Assembly: GCF_001423405.1 (NCBI RefSeq)
Contig: NZ_LMNS01000010.1
Span: 53,981-117,980 of the forward strand
From: Methylobacterium sp. Leaf123
Lineage (GTDB): Bacteria > Pseudomonadota > Alphaproteobacteria > Rhizobiales > Beijerinckiaceae
Direction of reading: 5' to 3'
DNA length: 64,000 nucleotides
In this document: positions 48,721-56,804 of the stretch, in pieces
Position numbering within the stretch: the stretch's first letter is position 1
Layout: each line of letters starts with the position of its first letter
Position numbers and translations under genes: made by a program
Notes under the pieces: generated by a model
Database searches by the model: none
Seen by the model: only the letters and a program-made list of their open reading frames with translations
What the model was told of the DNA's origin: nothing

Positions 48721-49440
48721 ATGTCCTCTTCCGCCTTCGATCCGACGGTTGCCCTCGATCCTCGGCTGGCCGGCCGGCTCGCCTTCCTGCCGCGGTTGCC
48801 CGGCAAGCCGCCGCTGCCGCCGGGCCGCCACGCGCTGGGCCTGTTCGAGACCCGCGACGCGATGATCCGCGTGCCCGAGCACGTCGATCCGCGGCTGCCG
48901 ACGCCGCTGGTCGTGCTGTTCCACGGTGGCGGCGGCAGCGCCGAAAAGATCCTGCCGATGCTGGAGGCCCATGCGGACAAGCGCGGCTTCCTGCTGCTCG
49001 CGCCGCAATCGCTGCACCCGACCTGGGATCTCGTGATTGCCGGCAACGGGCCGGACCGGGAGCGGCTCGACCGGGCGCTCGCCGAGGTCGCCGACCGCTT
49101 CCTGATCGATCCGGGCCATCTCGCCTTCGCAGGGCACTCGGACGGCGGCAGCTACGCGCTGTCCCTCGGCCTCACCAACGGCGACCGGGTCAGCCACCTG
49201 ATCGTGTCGTCGGCCGGATTCCTATCCGTGCAGGTGCAGGCGGGTGCGCCGAAGGTCTTCCTCTCGCACGGCACCCGCGACGAACAGATCCCGATCGACC
49301 GGAGCGCCCGCAACCACGCCCGGCTGCTTCGGGCGGCGGGCTACGACCTGACTTACGTCGAGTACGACGGCCCGCACGCCTACAATCCGGACGTGGTGAG
49401 CCAAGCCGTGGACTTCTTCCTCGGCGACTTCTTCGTTTAG
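48721..49440 (+). CDS. Alpha/beta hydrolase (phospholipase/carboxylesterase-like)
   Basis: A 239-residue serine hydrolase. LVVLFHGGGGSAEKI is the oxyanion-hole strand, the nucleophile is in FAGHSDGGSYALSL (GxSxG), the acid is the Asp of LSHGTRDEQIPI, and the histidine is in YDGPHAYNPDVV. No signal peptide, so cytoplasmic. ATG 48721 has AAAGGAA upstream. It lies between oxc and the second CoA-transferase but belongs to neither pathway step; a CoA-ester or formyl-ester hydrolase role is possible but unproved. Confidence 0.82.
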   Translation: MSSSAFDPTVALDPRLAGRLAFLPRLPGKPPLPPGRHALGLFETRDAMIRVPEHVDPRLPTPLVVLFHGGGGSAEKILPMLEAHADKRGFLLLAPQSLHPTWDLVIAGNGPDRERLDRALAEVADRFLIDPGHLAFAGHSDGGSYALSLGLTNGDRVSHLIVSSAGFLSVQVQAGAPKVFLSHGTRDEQIPIDRSARNHARLLRAAGYDLTYVEYDGPHAYNPDVVSQAVDFFLGDFFV

Positions 49441-49631
49441 GCGACGCAAGCCGGACAACGAAAAACCGGACCGACGGAGTCGGCCCGGGAAAGTCATCGG
49501 AGGAGGAAGAAACCCGGGCGTCATGCCCGGTCATGCGCTCCCGGGGCGATGCCCCGTCCCGGGAGGATCATGGCCGAAACGGATTGGCCATCCTGTGCGG
49601 GCAGCGCGGCGACCCGCGCTGCCGCTTCCCC

Positions 49632-50882
49632 TCAGACCGCGCGCGACTCGTGCATCGCGGCGATCTGCTCGGGCGAGTAGCCGAGGCCCGCGAGGACCTC
49701 GTCGGTGTGCTCGCCCAGAAGCGGCGAAGCCTTGATGTCGACCTTCAGGTCCGAGAACTTGATCGGCGAACCGACGGTCAGATACGAGCCGAGCTTGGGG
49801 TGCGGCACCTCGACGATGGTGCCGCTGGCGCGCAGCGACGGATCGTCGGCGATCTCCTTCATCGACAGCACCGGCGAGCACGGGATGTCGAACTTGCGCA
49901 GGATATCGACGGCCTCGAACTTGGTCTTGTCGGCCAGCCAATCCTCGATGATCGCGAAGATCTCGAAGATCTTGTCCTGGCGGGCGCGGGGCGTGTTGTA
50001 GGCCGGATCGTCGATCCATTCCTCACGGCCGAGCGCCTTGCAGATCGGGGCCCAGGCATGGCCCTGGATCGTGAAGTAGATGTAGGCGTTCGGGTCCGTC
50101 TGCCAGCCCTTGCACTTGAGCACCCAGCCCGGCTGGCCGCCGCCGCCCGCATTGCCGCCGCGCGGCACCACGTCCGAGAACTCGCCGTGCGGGTATTGCG
50201 GGTATTCTTCGAGGTAGCCGATGGCGTCGAGGCGCTGCTGGTCGCGCAGCTTCACCCGGCAGAGGTTGATCACCGAATCCTGCATCGACACGGCGACCTT
50301 CTGGCCCTTGCCGGTCTTGGTCTTCTGGTGCAGTGCCGTGAGGATGCCGATGGCGAGATGCATGCCGGTGTTCGAGTCGCCGAGCGCGGCGGCCGACACG
50401 GTGGGCGGGCCGTCCCAGAAGCCGGTGGTCGAGGCGGCGCCGCCGGCGCACTGGGCCACGTTCTCGTAGACCTTCAGATCCTCGTAATGGTGTCCGTCGG
50501 AGAAGCCCTTCACCGAGGCGAGGATCATGCCCGGGTTGAGCTCCTGGATGCGGGCCCAGGTGAAGCCCATGCGATCGAGCGCGCCGGGGCCGAAATTCTC
50601 GACCATCACGTCGGATTCGCGGATCAGCTTTTCCAGGACTTCCTTGCCCTGCGGGTTCTTGGTGTCCAGCGTCAGCGAACGCTTGTTGGAGTTAAGCATC
50701 GTGAAGTAGAGCGCATCCGCGTCCTCGACGTGGCGAAGCTGGGTGCGCGTCACGTCGCCCGAGCCCGGACGCTCGACCTTGATCACGTCCGCTCCGAACC
50801 AGGCGAGGAGCTGGGTGCAGGCGGGGCCGGCCTGGACGTGGGTGAAATCGATGATTTTGATCCCGTCGAGCGGCTGGGTCAT
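49632..50882 (-). CDS. frc: Formyl-CoA:oxalate CoA-transferase paralogue 2
   Basis: A 416-residue class III CoA-transferase. Gln17 (THVQAGPAC), Asp169 in [16 protein letters not shown] and the full glycine loop [11 protein letters not shown] match canonical Frc exactly; the C-terminus [17 protein letters not shown] is typical. Residue 48 is Gln, not Trp as in the Oxalobacter enzyme. It is the more canonical of the two copies. A separate 8+5+8 inverted repeat (AATATTAC) lies 58 bases upstream of ATG 50882 on the minus strand instead of the GGTATRCC word. Confidence 0.93.
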   Translation of the reverse strand: MTQPLDGIKIIDFTHVQAGPACTQLLAWFGADVIKVERPGSGDVTRTQLRHVEDADALYFTMLNSNKRSLTLDTKNPQGKEVLEKLIRESDVMVENFGPGALDRMGFTWARIQELNPGMILASVKGFSDGHHYEDLKVYENVAQCAGGAASTTGFWDGPPTVSAAALGDSNTGMHLAIGILTALHQKTKTGKGQKVAVSMQDSVINLCRVKLRDQQRLDAIGYLEEYPQYPHGEFSDVVPRGGNAGGGGQPGWVLKCKGWQTDPNAYIYFTIQGHAWAPICKALGREEWIDDPAYNTPRARQDKIFEIFAIIEDWLADKTKFEAVDILRKFDIPCSPVLSMKEIADDPSLRASGTIVEVPHPKLGSYLTVGSPIKFSDLKVDIKASPLLGEHTDEVLAGLGYSPEQIAAMHESRAV

Positions 50883-50939
50883 CTCGGTCTTCTCCCTATT
50901 TCGACTTCGTTGTGGGTCGTCGTTGTTGGAAAATCGAAA

Positions 50940-50960
50940 AATATTACGGTCGGTAATATT
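50940..50960. promoter_or_regulatory. Inverted repeat upstream of frc paralogue 2
   Basis: Perfect AATATTAC-N5-GTAATATT, strikingly AT-rich in GC-rich surroundings, 58 bases upstream of the CoA-transferase start. Its 8-5-8 geometry fits a dimeric regulator site; it is not the GGTATRCC word. Confidence 0.5.
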
Positions 50961-50984
50961 GCCGAATGGCTTGGGTGCCTCGCC

Positions 50985-51434
50985 TCAGGCGCAGACGAGG
51001 GTGCCCAAAGCCTCTTCCAGCTCCGCCACGCGGCGGCGCAGGGAGCGCTCTTCCTGAAAGCGCTCGGTCTCGTCGCGGATGACCGCGGCGATGCCGGTAA
51101 CCTCGCCCGCCGCGCCGTGCAGCAGCGCGACGGTGAAGGCGATGGACAGGGCCCGGCCATCCTTGTGCAGGGCCGGAACCTTGAGCAGCGACGTGCCGTA
51201 GCGGGTCTCACCCGTGCGCATCGTCTTGGCGTAGCCGTCCCAGTGCCGTCGGCGGTGACGCTCCGGGGTGATGAGGTCGAGGCTCTGCCCGAGCGCCTCG
51301 GCTTCCGAGAAGCCGAAGATCCGCTCCGCGGCCGGATTCCAGATGACGATCCGTCCGTCCGCATCGGAGATCACCACCGCGTCGCCGATCGCCGCGACGA
51401 GCCCGGACGTGTCGAAGGTCTGCGATTGGGCCAT
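50985..51434 (-). CDS. Single-PAS-domain protein
   Basis: A 149-residue soluble protein: one PAS domain (DAVVISDADGRIVIWNPAAERIFGFSEAEALGQSLDLITPERHR), a PAC segment (IAAVIRDETERFQEERSLRRRV) and a short coiled-coil end. No output domain, so it must signal by binding a partner. AAGGGGG precedes ATG 51434. It is divergent from the OsmC gene, with an operator-like palindrome between them. Confidence 0.82.
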   Translation of the reverse strand: MAQSQTFDTSGLVAAIGDAVVISDADGRIVIWNPAAERIFGFSEAEALGQSLDLITPERHRRRHWDGYAKTMRTGETRYGTSLLKVPALHKDGRALSIAFTVALLHGAAGEVTGIAAVIRDETERFQEERSLRRRVAELEEALGTLVCA

Positions 51435-51602
51435 TCGTTGCCCCCTTCCGCTGCCGGCTAGCCCTGAGGCCGCGCTGTGAGCGGTGAGATGCGGTGTCGG
51501 TCGAGGATGCCGCGTTCGGTCATGGCAGGCGTTGCCTCCTTGGCGTCCCGGGTCTCGGGCCTTCCGGATCGAGATCGCTCTTTCCGGTGGCTCGTCATTG
51601 GC

Positions 51603-51618
51603 ATCTGGTATACCAGAT
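51603..51618. promoter_or_regulatory. Candidate oxalate-regulon operator, site f
   Basis: Perfect 16-bp palindrome ATCTGGTATACCAGAT with the core CTGGTATACCAG (51605-51616), 82 bases upstream of the OsmC gene and 169 bases upstream of the divergent PAS gene. Confidence 0.6.
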
Positions 51619-51699
51619 ACGAATGGCAGGTCAAGGCGTACCGCGGGGCTCGAACGAGATCGCGCAGCGGTGGGTTGATAGGGAGGCGAGGAGGCCGCG

Positions 51700-52143
51700 A
51701 TGTCGGACAAGCACAGCATTCGGATCCGGCAGATCGAGGCCTATGCCTTCCGGATCGATTTCGGCGAGAGCTTCGTTCCGCTGCTGACGGACGAGCCCGA
51801 GCCGATCGGTGGCGGCACCGGTCCGTCGCCGGAGCAGGTGCTGATCGCGGCCGTGAGCAACTGTCTGTGTGCGAGCCTCGCCTTCGCGCTCGGCAAGTAC
51901 CGGCAGGAGGGCGGGGGCGTGAGCGCCGAGGCGATCGGGCGCGTGGCCCGCAACGCGGAAGGCCGCCTGCGCCTCGTCGGGATCGAGGTCGATATCGCGC
52001 TCGGCGCGCCCGCCGCGTCGATGGACCGGCTCGACCGGGTGCTCGCTCAGTTCGAGCAGTTCTGTACCGTGTCCGAGAGCGTCAAGGCCGGCGTTCCGGT
52101 GGCGGTCGCGGTGCGGGACGGCGGGGGCAACCGCCTGAAATAG
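51700..52143 (+). CDS. OsmC/Ohr-family protein
   Basis: A 147-residue OsmC-fold protein. Family cysteines appear as VSNCLCASLAF (two cysteines two apart) and QFCTVSESV. OsmC proteins reduce organic or peroxide substrates; a role against H2O2 produced by the nearby copper-radical oxidase is a testable inference. A very strong ribosome site (GGAGGCGAGGAGG) precedes ATG 51700. The NTF2-like gene follows 32 bases later and is likely co-transcribed. Confidence 0.82.
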   Translation: MSDKHSIRIRQIEAYAFRIDFGESFVPLLTDEPEPIGGGTGPSPEQVLIAAVSNCLCASLAFALGKYRQEGGGVSAEAIGRVARNAEGRLRLVGIEVDIALGAPAASMDRLDRVLAQFEQFCTVSESVKAGVPVAVAVRDGGGNRLK

Positions 52144-52175
52144 TCAGGCCCGAAACAAACAGGGAGGAACGAGCG

Positions 52176-52544
52176 ATGAGCGAGACGCAGCGGGACGTGG
52201 CACACGAGCCGGAGGATCTGGCCCGGCTCTTCAACGAACGGGCCAATGCCGGCGATGCGGAGGGGCTGGTCGCCCTGTACGAGCCGCAGGCCGTGGTGGC
52301 CGCGGGCGATATCGTGGCGACCGGCCACGACGAGATCCGCCGCTTCTACACGGATCTGCTCGCGCGCAAGTCGGACTTCCCCGAACCCGAGACCCTGCCG
52401 GCGATCCGCAACGGCGACCTCGCGCTCACCTTCGCGCGGCTGCCGAACGGCGGACTCTCGGTCGAGTCGGCCCGCCGGCAATCGGACGGGACGTGGCGCT
52501 GGGCCATCGACCAGCTAAAGCTCAAGCCCATCGCCAAGGGCTGA
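52176..52544 (+). CDS. SnoaL/NTF2-like (DUF4440-type) protein
   Basis: A 122-residue small alpha+beta barrel protein: ARLFNERANAGDAEGLVALYEPQAVVAAGDIVATGHDEIRRFYTDLL, then RQSDGTWRWAIDQLKL. The fold provides a pocket for small ligands or isomerase chemistry; no catalytic dyad could be assigned by eye. AGGGAGG precedes ATG 52176. Second gene after osmC-like. Confidence 0.8.
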   Translation: MSETQRDVAHEPEDLARLFNERANAGDAEGLVALYEPQAVVAAGDIVATGHDEIRRFYTDLLARKSDFPEPETLPAIRNGDLALTFARLPNGGLSVESARRQSDGTWRWAIDQLKLKPIAKG

Positions 52545-52570
52545 CGGGCTCACCGAGCCCGAAGTCAGAG

Positions 52571-52673
52571 GTTTCGAAAGGACGAGTCCTTTCGCGGGTC
52601 CAGGGCAGAGCCCTGGAAAGAGATCGGGGCGCCGCCCCGATACCCCGCCAAAGGAATGATCCCTTTGGAAACC
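52571..52673. repeat. Cluster of four consecutive hairpins (intergenic mosaic element)
   Basis: Four hairpins in a row: CGAAAGGACGAGTCCTTTCG (about 52575-52594), TCCAGGGCAGAGCCCTGGA (52599-52617), ATCGGGGCGCCGCCCCGAT (52623-52641) and CCAAAGG/CCTTTGG (52648-52668). This composite sits between convergent genes and resembles dispersed bacterial intergenic mosaics. Confidence 0.65.
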
Positions 52674-52675
52674 CG

Positions 52676-53866
52676 TTAATCGGCGGAGGCCGAGCGGCGC
52701 GGGGTGGCGTTGCGCCGGCTGGCGAAGATGCCGGGGGCGGTGCCGGGCACCACGACCAAGCGCCGGACCTGACCGCTCAGATAGGCCTGGAGGAAGCGGG
52801 TGTAGTTCCGGAACACGACGCAGCCGTTCGAGGCGCCGCTCGGGCCCAGCATGTAGGTGTGGGCGAGGATGCCGTCGCGCCCGTGGATGGCGGCCGAGCC
52901 GCCGACCGGGTTGAGGCGGATTGCCCGCACCCCGTGGAACAGGGCCTCGCGCTCCCGCAGGTCGTAAACGCCGGGCGGGGTGGCGCCGCGCATCCGGATA
53001 TGGACGTGGTCGGGGTTGTCCTGGGCGACGCCGAGGCCGGAATGCGCCTCCAGCACCTCGCCGCCCGGCAGCGTCACGGTGGCGGCGCTGATGTCGTAGA
53101 CGGCGACCCCCGGCTCGGAGACCGGGCCCGGCACGGCGCGCCGCCGCGCGGCCGAATCGACCGCCCCGCTGTCGAGCCCGGCATAGGCCATCGCCTTGTC
53201 CGAGGACGGCGCGGGTGCCGAACCCGGCAGGTCGAACATCTTCTCGAGGAAGTTGCGGTTGTCGGTGACGGCGGCGCTGAACACGCTGCGGGTCGGCTCG
53301 GCGGAGGCACGCGCCGTGGAGGCCGTGGCGATCCGAGGCGTCGCCGCCCGGGCGGTCTGCGTGCGCGGCTCGTAGCGGAATTCGTCGGGCCGCCGCACCG
53401 GCAGCGGCACCGTGAGGGCGAGGCGGGCCGTCGGTGCAGCCGGGCGCGGCGTGATCGCGGGGGCGACCTCGGCGGTCTGATCCGTGGGGAGGGCGGCCAG
53501 GGTCGCGACTGGCTCTGATTTCGACGGCTGCGGCTTGGAAGCCTCCGCCACGGGCGGCGCCTGGAAGGCGGACACCTGCACGGCCCGCGGGACGAAGCCA
53601 CGGGACGCAGTGTCGAGCACGGGGGTGGGGTCGAGCAGCCAGGCCAGTGCAGCGGGTGCGGCCTGCACGGTCTGCGCCCCTTCGGCTTCGCCCGAGACCT
53701 GCGCGGTTTCCACCGGGGCAGGCGCGGCAGGATCCTGCGGTTGCAGCATCCCGGCGACCGCGAGACCCCCGAGGGCGGTCAGCGCGAGCGCCGCGACAGG
53801 CGGGCGGCGCCGACGGCGGCTGACGGGCCGGGCGGAGCGACTCTGGACGAGCTCGGCGATGTCCAT
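52676..53866 (-). CDS. Envelope protein with C-terminal DUF2778 (L,D-transpeptidase/Tlde1-like) domain
   Basis: A 396-residue protein. A basic N-terminus is followed by one membrane anchor (PPVAALALTALGGLAVAGML) and ~210 residues of alanine- and proline-rich linker. The C-terminal ~140 residues match DUF2778: PGVYDLREREALFHGVRAIRLNPVGGSAAIHGRDGILAHTYMLGPSGASNGCVVF, with the catalytic-looking His and Ser-Asn-Gly-Cys. Such domains act on peptidoglycan; some are antibacterial toxins, others cell-wall enzymes. No immunity gene was recognised nearby, so a housekeeping cell-wall role is more likely. Confidence 0.78.
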   Translation of the reverse strand: MDIAELVQSRSARPVSRRRRRPPVAALALTALGGLAVAGMLQPQDPAAPAPVETAQVSGEAEGAQTVQAAPAALAWLLDPTPVLDTASRGFVPRAVQVSAFQAPPVAEASKPQPSKSEPVATLAALPTDQTAEVAPAITPRPAAPTARLALTVPLPVRRPDEFRYEPRTQTARAATPRIATASTARASAEPTRSVFSAAVTDNRNFLEKMFDLPGSAPAPSSDKAMAYAGLDSGAVDSAARRRAVPGPVSEPGVAVYDISAATVTLPGGEVLEAHSGLGVAQDNPDHVHIRMRGATPPGVYDLREREALFHGVRAIRLNPVGGSAAIHGRDGILAHTYMLGPSGASNGCVVFRNYTRFLQAYLSGQVRRLVVVPGTAPGIFASRRNATPRRSASAD

Positions 53867-54254
53867 TGCAGGCGGTACTCGACAACGCGGATCCCACACG
53901 GCCTCCCGTCGTCATCCCCGGCATATCTGTGCCAGAATGACAAACGAGATGGCTTCGCCGATTAGGGAAGGATCAACCTTAAGCCTTCGTCATTGAACGG
54001 GATCTTGGTTAATCTTGCCTAAAGCTCGGTCCCATCCTTCGAAAATCGTTCGATGCGGATTCTCGACGGTCCCGCCGCGCCACGAGGCGGCGCGGGCCGG
54101 CCTCTTCCTTACCGCCCTGGCGCTCGGCCATTGCGGAAAGCGCATCCGCCCCAGGGCTTGCCGCCCGGCCATTGTGCCCCGCGGGCCACAGGTTGTGTGA
54201 TGTTGTTACATTTCATGGGTCGGTCGGTTGACCCTGCGCCGCATCGCAGCGAAG
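53867..54254. other. Non-coding stretch upstream of the cobalamin riboswitch
   Basis: About 390 bases between the minus-strand DUF2778 gene and the riboswitch. It carries the promoters for both directions. A segment of lower GC (about 53930-54050) contains the DUF2778-gene upstream region; I see no gene. Confidence 0.5.
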
Positions 54255-54441
54255 TTGCGACGGCCAAGGTTCCCCCGGATGCAGGTCCGTGGGCTAAGAG
54301 GGAATTCGGTAAGCCCGTCCGGGTGACGCCGAAGCTGCCCCCGCAACTGTGAGCGGCGAGCCTCCGTCGTCGAAGGTCACTGGTGCCCTGCACCGGGAAG
54401 GCCGAGACGGGGGCGCTGACCCGTGAGCCAGGAGACCTGCC
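54255..54441 (+). promoter_or_regulatory. Cobalamin (AdoCbl) riboswitch
   Basis: A canonical cobalamin riboswitch: AAGAGGGAA near 54295-54304, the core GCTGCCCCCGCAACTGTGAGCGG near 54335-54357, and the B12 box GAGCCAGGAGACCTGCC ending at 54441. It lies ahead of the TonB-dependent receptor gene and should lower its expression when cobalamin is plentiful. Confidence 0.93.
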
Positions 54442-54458
54442 TTGGCGTGACGATGTCC

Positions 54459-54535
54459 CCCGAGCGGGGTGCTCCGGCGGCGTGCCTGATCGGCGAGAGC
54501 GTTTTCCTGCGCTCCCGGCGGGGCACCCGCTCGGG
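54459..54535 (+). promoter_or_regulatory. Expression-platform hairpin after the riboswitch
   Basis: CCCGAGCGGGGTGCTCC (54459-54475) can pair with GGGGCACCCGCTCGGG (54520-54535), forming a long stem between the aptamer and the receptor start. It has no T-run, so it more likely hides a ribosome site or folds alternatively with the aptamer than terminates transcription. Confidence 0.5.
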
Positions 54536-54563
54536 CCCGCACCCGAACAGCCAGAGCGACCTT

Positions 54564-56804
54564 GTGACAGTTCGGACGAGCCTGAACGCCATCGACGCCC
54601 TGCGGCCGGCTCAGGCCGACAAGCGGCGCGAGGATCCTGCCCGGCGCCCGCATTGGATGCTCGCCGCGCTGCTCTGCGCCGGCCTGCACGGCCCGGAGGC
54701 GCGGGCTCAGGAAGCGGTCACCCTGGAGGAACTGGCGGTCGAGGGCGAAAGCCGCAGCCAGGGCGTCGGCAACGGTGCGCCGGAGGGCCGGACGGCGGCG
54801 GCCGGCACGATCGGCTTGATCGGGCCGACGCCGGGCTACCGCGCCGACCGCGCGGTGAGCAGCACGAAGACCGACACGCCCCAGCGCGACGTGCCCCAGA
54901 TCGTCACGGTCGCCCCGCGCGAGGTCATCACGGATCTCGCCGCCACCCGCGTCGATCGCGTCTTCAACTACACGCCGGGCGTGGCGCAGCAGAACAATTT
55001 CGGCGGCCTCTCGGTGTTCAGCTACGCCATCCGCGGCGTCACCACCTCCGAGATCTACAAGAACGGCTTTCCGCTCAACCGCGGCACGCCGCCCCCGCCC
55101 GACGCCCAGAATGTCGAGCGCGTCGAGGTGCTCAAGGGCCCCGGCGGCGGCCTGTTCGGGCGCAGCGATCCGGGCGGACTCGTCAACATCATCACCAAGC
55201 AGCCGACCGTCGAGCGCTTCGTCGAGATGGGCGGGTTGTGGGACTCGTTCGGGCAGTTCCGCGGCACGGTCGATACCGGCGGCGCGCTGAACGACGAGGG
55301 TACGCTCGCCTACCGCTTCAACCTCGCCGCCGGCCGCCAGGGCAGCTTCCGCGATTTCGTGGACAGCGACCGGCTGCTCGTGGCGCCCGTCCTGAGTTGG
55401 CAGATCACGCCGGATACGCGCATCACCGTCGAGACGGAGTTCCTGCGCAACCGCATCATCTTCGATCGCGGCGTCATCGCCCTGAACGGGCGGCTCGGCC
55501 TGCTGCCGATCTCGCGCTTCCTCGGCGAGCCGGGCCAGAGCACCTATCAGACCAACAACACGATGCAGGTGCGGGTCGATCACCGCTTCAACGCCGATTG
55601 GCAGATGCGGCTCGCCACCCACTTCAACACCGGCACACTGGAGGGCGAATCCGCCGAGATCCGCGCCATCGCCGCCGACAACCGCACCGTCTCGCGCGAC
55701 CGCAATGTGCGCGATTACCGCTGGGACACGGCGATCGGCCAAGCGGAGGTTGTCGGGCGCTTCGACACCGCCGGCATCGGCCACACTTTGCTGCTGGGCT
55801 TCGAGCGCGAGAGCACCGACAGCCGCGTGCTCTATCTGCGCTCGAACTTCCGCACGAGCCCCTACGCGATCGACATCTATGATCCGCGCTACGGCCAGCC
55901 GCTGCCGCCGATCAGCATCCCGCGCAACAATCTCGAGCGGATCACCAACACCGCCCTCTACGCGCAGGACCAGATCGTCCTCACGCCCGAATGGAAGGCG
56001 CTGCTCGGCGTGCGCTTCGACTTCTTCGAACAGTCGTTCCGCGAGCGTATCCCGCGCTCCCAGGTCGATCAGACCTATTTCGCGGCAACCCCGCGGGCCG
56101 GCCTCGTCTACCAGCCGCTGCCCGAACTCGCGCTCTACGCCAATGTCGGCACGAGTTTCCGCCCTAATATCGGTCCCGATGCCGCCGCCGTCGCCGCCTC
56201 CGGGCCGTTCGCGCCGGAGACCGGCATCGGCTACGAGATCGGGGCCAAGCTCGACCTCTATGGCGGGGCGCTGGCGCTCACCGGCACCGCCTTCCGGATC
56301 GACCGGGAGAACGTGCTGACGCCGGACGCCAACGCCAGCGGCTTCTCGGTAGCGGTCGGCGGGGTGCGCAGCCAGGGCTTCGAGCTGACCGCCGCCGGCC
56401 AGATCACGCCGGAGATCAAGCTGCTGGCGGGCTATGTCTACGCGGAGGCCGTGGTCACGGAAGATCCGACCCTGCCGGCCGGCACGCCGCTCATCAACGT
56501 GCCGCGCCATTCCGGCAGCCTGCTCGCCGTCCACGAGGTGCAGGCCGGCCCGTGGAAGGGGCTCGGGCTCGGCGGTGGCGTGCGCGGCGTCGGCGAGCGG
56601 GCGGCCGATGCGGTCAACAGCTTCTCCCTGCCGGCCTATATCGCCGTCGATGCGCTGGCCTATTACCGCTACGAGAACTTCCGCTTCGGGCTGAACATCG
56701 AGAACGTGTTCGACACCGAGTATTACGAGAGTTCCCTCAACCGCTTCCGGGTCTATCCCGGCGCACCCCGGCGCTTCACCGGAACGATGACGGTGCGGTT
56801 CTGA
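54564..56804 (+). CDS. TonB-dependent siderophore receptor (FhuA/FecA-type)
   Basis: A 746-residue outer-membrane receptor. A signal peptide (RRPHWMLAALLCAGLHGPEARA) precedes the TonB-box-like start and plug domain (DVPQIVTVAPREVITDLAATRVDRVFNYTPGVAQQNNFGG; VEVLKGPGGGLFGRSDPGGLVNIITKQP). A 22-strand barrel ends with the LNIENVFDTEYYESSLNRFRVYPGAPRRFTGTMTVRF pattern. The motifs are of the siderophore (ferric hydroxamate) class rather than BtuB, yet a cobalamin riboswitch precedes it. GTG 54564 is a tentative start, placed after the expression-platform hairpin; an ATG at 54453 is also in frame. It overlaps the next gene by one base (TGATG). Confidence 0.88.
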   Translation: MTVRTSLNAIDALRPAQADKRREDPARRPHWMLAALLCAGLHGPEARAQEAVTLEELAVEGESRSQGVGNGAPEGRTAAAGTIGLIGPTPGYRADRAVSSTKTDTPQRDVPQIVTVAPREVITDLAATRVDRVFNYTPGVAQQNNFGGLSVFSYAIRGVTTSEIYKNGFPLNRGTPPPPDAQNVERVEVLKGPGGGLFGRSDPGGLVNIITKQPTVERFVEMGGLWDSFGQFRGTVDTGGALNDEGTLAYRFNLAAGRQGSFRDFVDSDRLLVAPVLSWQITPDTRITVETEFLRNRIIFDRGVIALNGRLGLLPISRFLGEPGQSTYQTNNTMQVRVDHRFNADWQMRLATHFNTGTLEGESAEIRAIAADNRTVSRDRNVRDYRWDTAIGQAEVVGRFDTAGIGHTLLLGFERESTDSRVLYLRSNFRTSPYAIDIYDPRYGQPLPPISIPRNNLERITNTALYAQDQIVLTPEWKALLGVRFDFFEQSFRERIPRSQVDQTYFAATPRAGLVYQPLPELALYANVGTSFRPNIGPDAAAVAASGPFAPETGIGYEIGAKLDLYGGALALTGTAFRIDRENVLTPDANASGFSVAVGGVRSQGFELTAAGQITPEIKLLAGYVYAEAVVTEDPTLPAGTPLINVPRHSGSLLAVHEVQAGPWKGLGLGGGVRGVGERAADAVNSFSLPAYIAVDALAYYRYENFRFGLNIENVFDTEYYESSLNRFRVYPGAPRRFTGTMTVRF

